Part shown: in pieces, positions 5,921 to 5,996 of the stretch
Numbering within the stretch: the stretch's first letter is position 1
How the letters are laid out: every line of letters begins with the position of its first letter
DNA from: Pseudomonadota bacterium
GTDB lineage: Bacteria > Desulfobacterota > Desulfobulbia > Desulfobulbales > Desulfobulbaceae
Direction: 5' to 3'
Assembly: GCA_009778235.1 (NCBI GenBank)
Contig: WRKE01000172.1
Coordinates: 1 to 5,996, forward strand
DNA: 5,996 bases
Notes under the pieces: model-generated
Seen by the model: the letters and a program-made list of their open reading frames with translations, nothing else
Told to the model about the DNA's origin: nothing
Databases searched by the model: none
Position numbers and translations under genes: made by a program

Positions 5921-5996
5921 TTACGCTTGGTCTTCGAGAAAAATCCTGCGCAGTTTGTAAAAGTAATCAATGCCGGACCAGATCGTCAGCACCAGG
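5921..5996 (-). CDS. pgsA: C-terminal end of probable PgsA (CDP-diacylglycerol-glycerol-3-phosphate 3-phosphatidyltransferase), partial
   Basis: The minus strand reads the last 24 residues of a gene, ending in a TAA at 5921-5923. The tail LVLTIWSGIDYFYK, followed by LRRIFLEDQA, matches the pattern of PgsA C-termini, where a final hydrophobic helix is followed by a SG-x-DY motif and a short charged tail. PgsA makes phosphatidylglycerophosphate in the inner membrane, the committed step to phosphatidylglycerol and cardiolipin. The catalytic CDP-alcohol phosphotransferase motif would be further upstream, outside the window, so the call rests on the tail only. The gene converges on the LOG gene. 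Another CDP-alcohol phosphatidyltransferase is the main alternative. Confidence 0.6.
   Translation of the reverse strand, partial: LVLTIWSGIDYFYKLRRIFLEDQA

Noticed and set aside
1..5996. CRISPR arrays, tRNA or rRNA genes, insertion sequences, phage or toxin-antitoxin genes
   Set aside because: I looked on both strands and saw no periodic repeats, tRNA-like cloverleaf, transposase or terminal inverted repeats; the region looks like ordinary chromosomal housekeeping DNA.

Overview
The window is GC-rich and densely coded. It holds six genes: five on the plus strand and the tail of one on the minus strand. None looks like a mobile, phage or defence gene. The content (a BarA-type hybrid sensor kinase, a RadC of the GHRQRL-type, HemW, a one-chain class I iron-sulfur fumarase, a LOG-family protein and a PgsA tail) fits a Gram-negative bacterium. 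My best guess is an anaerobic or microaerobic member of the former deltaproteobacteria (Desulfobacterota). That guess rests on protein flavour only, not on a marker gene.

Layout: (1) 1-1164, the 3' part of a hybrid histidine kinase: the end of the ATPase domain, then a receiver, a proline/serine-rich linker and a C-terminal HPt domain. (2) 1165-1290, a 126-base gap with several inverted repeats. (3) 1291-2028, radC, starting at a TTG just after a good ribosome binding site. (4) 2028-3179, hemW, whose ATG shares one base with the radC stop, so the two are probably translated together. (5) 3180-3382, a 203-base gap with a short perfect stem-loop. (6) 3383-5002, class I fumarase with a strong ribosome binding site. 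(7) about 5047-5095, a strong GNRA-capped hairpin that is probably the fumarase terminator. (8) 5104-5781, a LOG-family protein. (9) 5782-5920, a convergent intergenic gap with small repeats. (10) 5921-5996, the last 24 codons of a minus-strand gene that resembles pgsA.

The genes do not form one pathway: phosphorelay signalling, a JAMM-fold protein of uncertain role, haem trafficking, a TCA-cycle enzyme, nucleotide or cytokinin-type hydrolysis and phospholipid synthesis. Only radC-hemW is tightly coupled. I see no convincing undescribed system.

The most interesting signal is inside the kinase gene. A near-ideal Shine-Dalgarno sequence and an in-frame ATG lie exactly at the linker/HPt boundary, so the gene may also make a free 111-residue HPt protein. 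Secondary points are a roughly 20-residue insertion in the receiver domain, the structured leader before radC, and a hairpin that sequesters a ribosome binding site just before the LOG gene.
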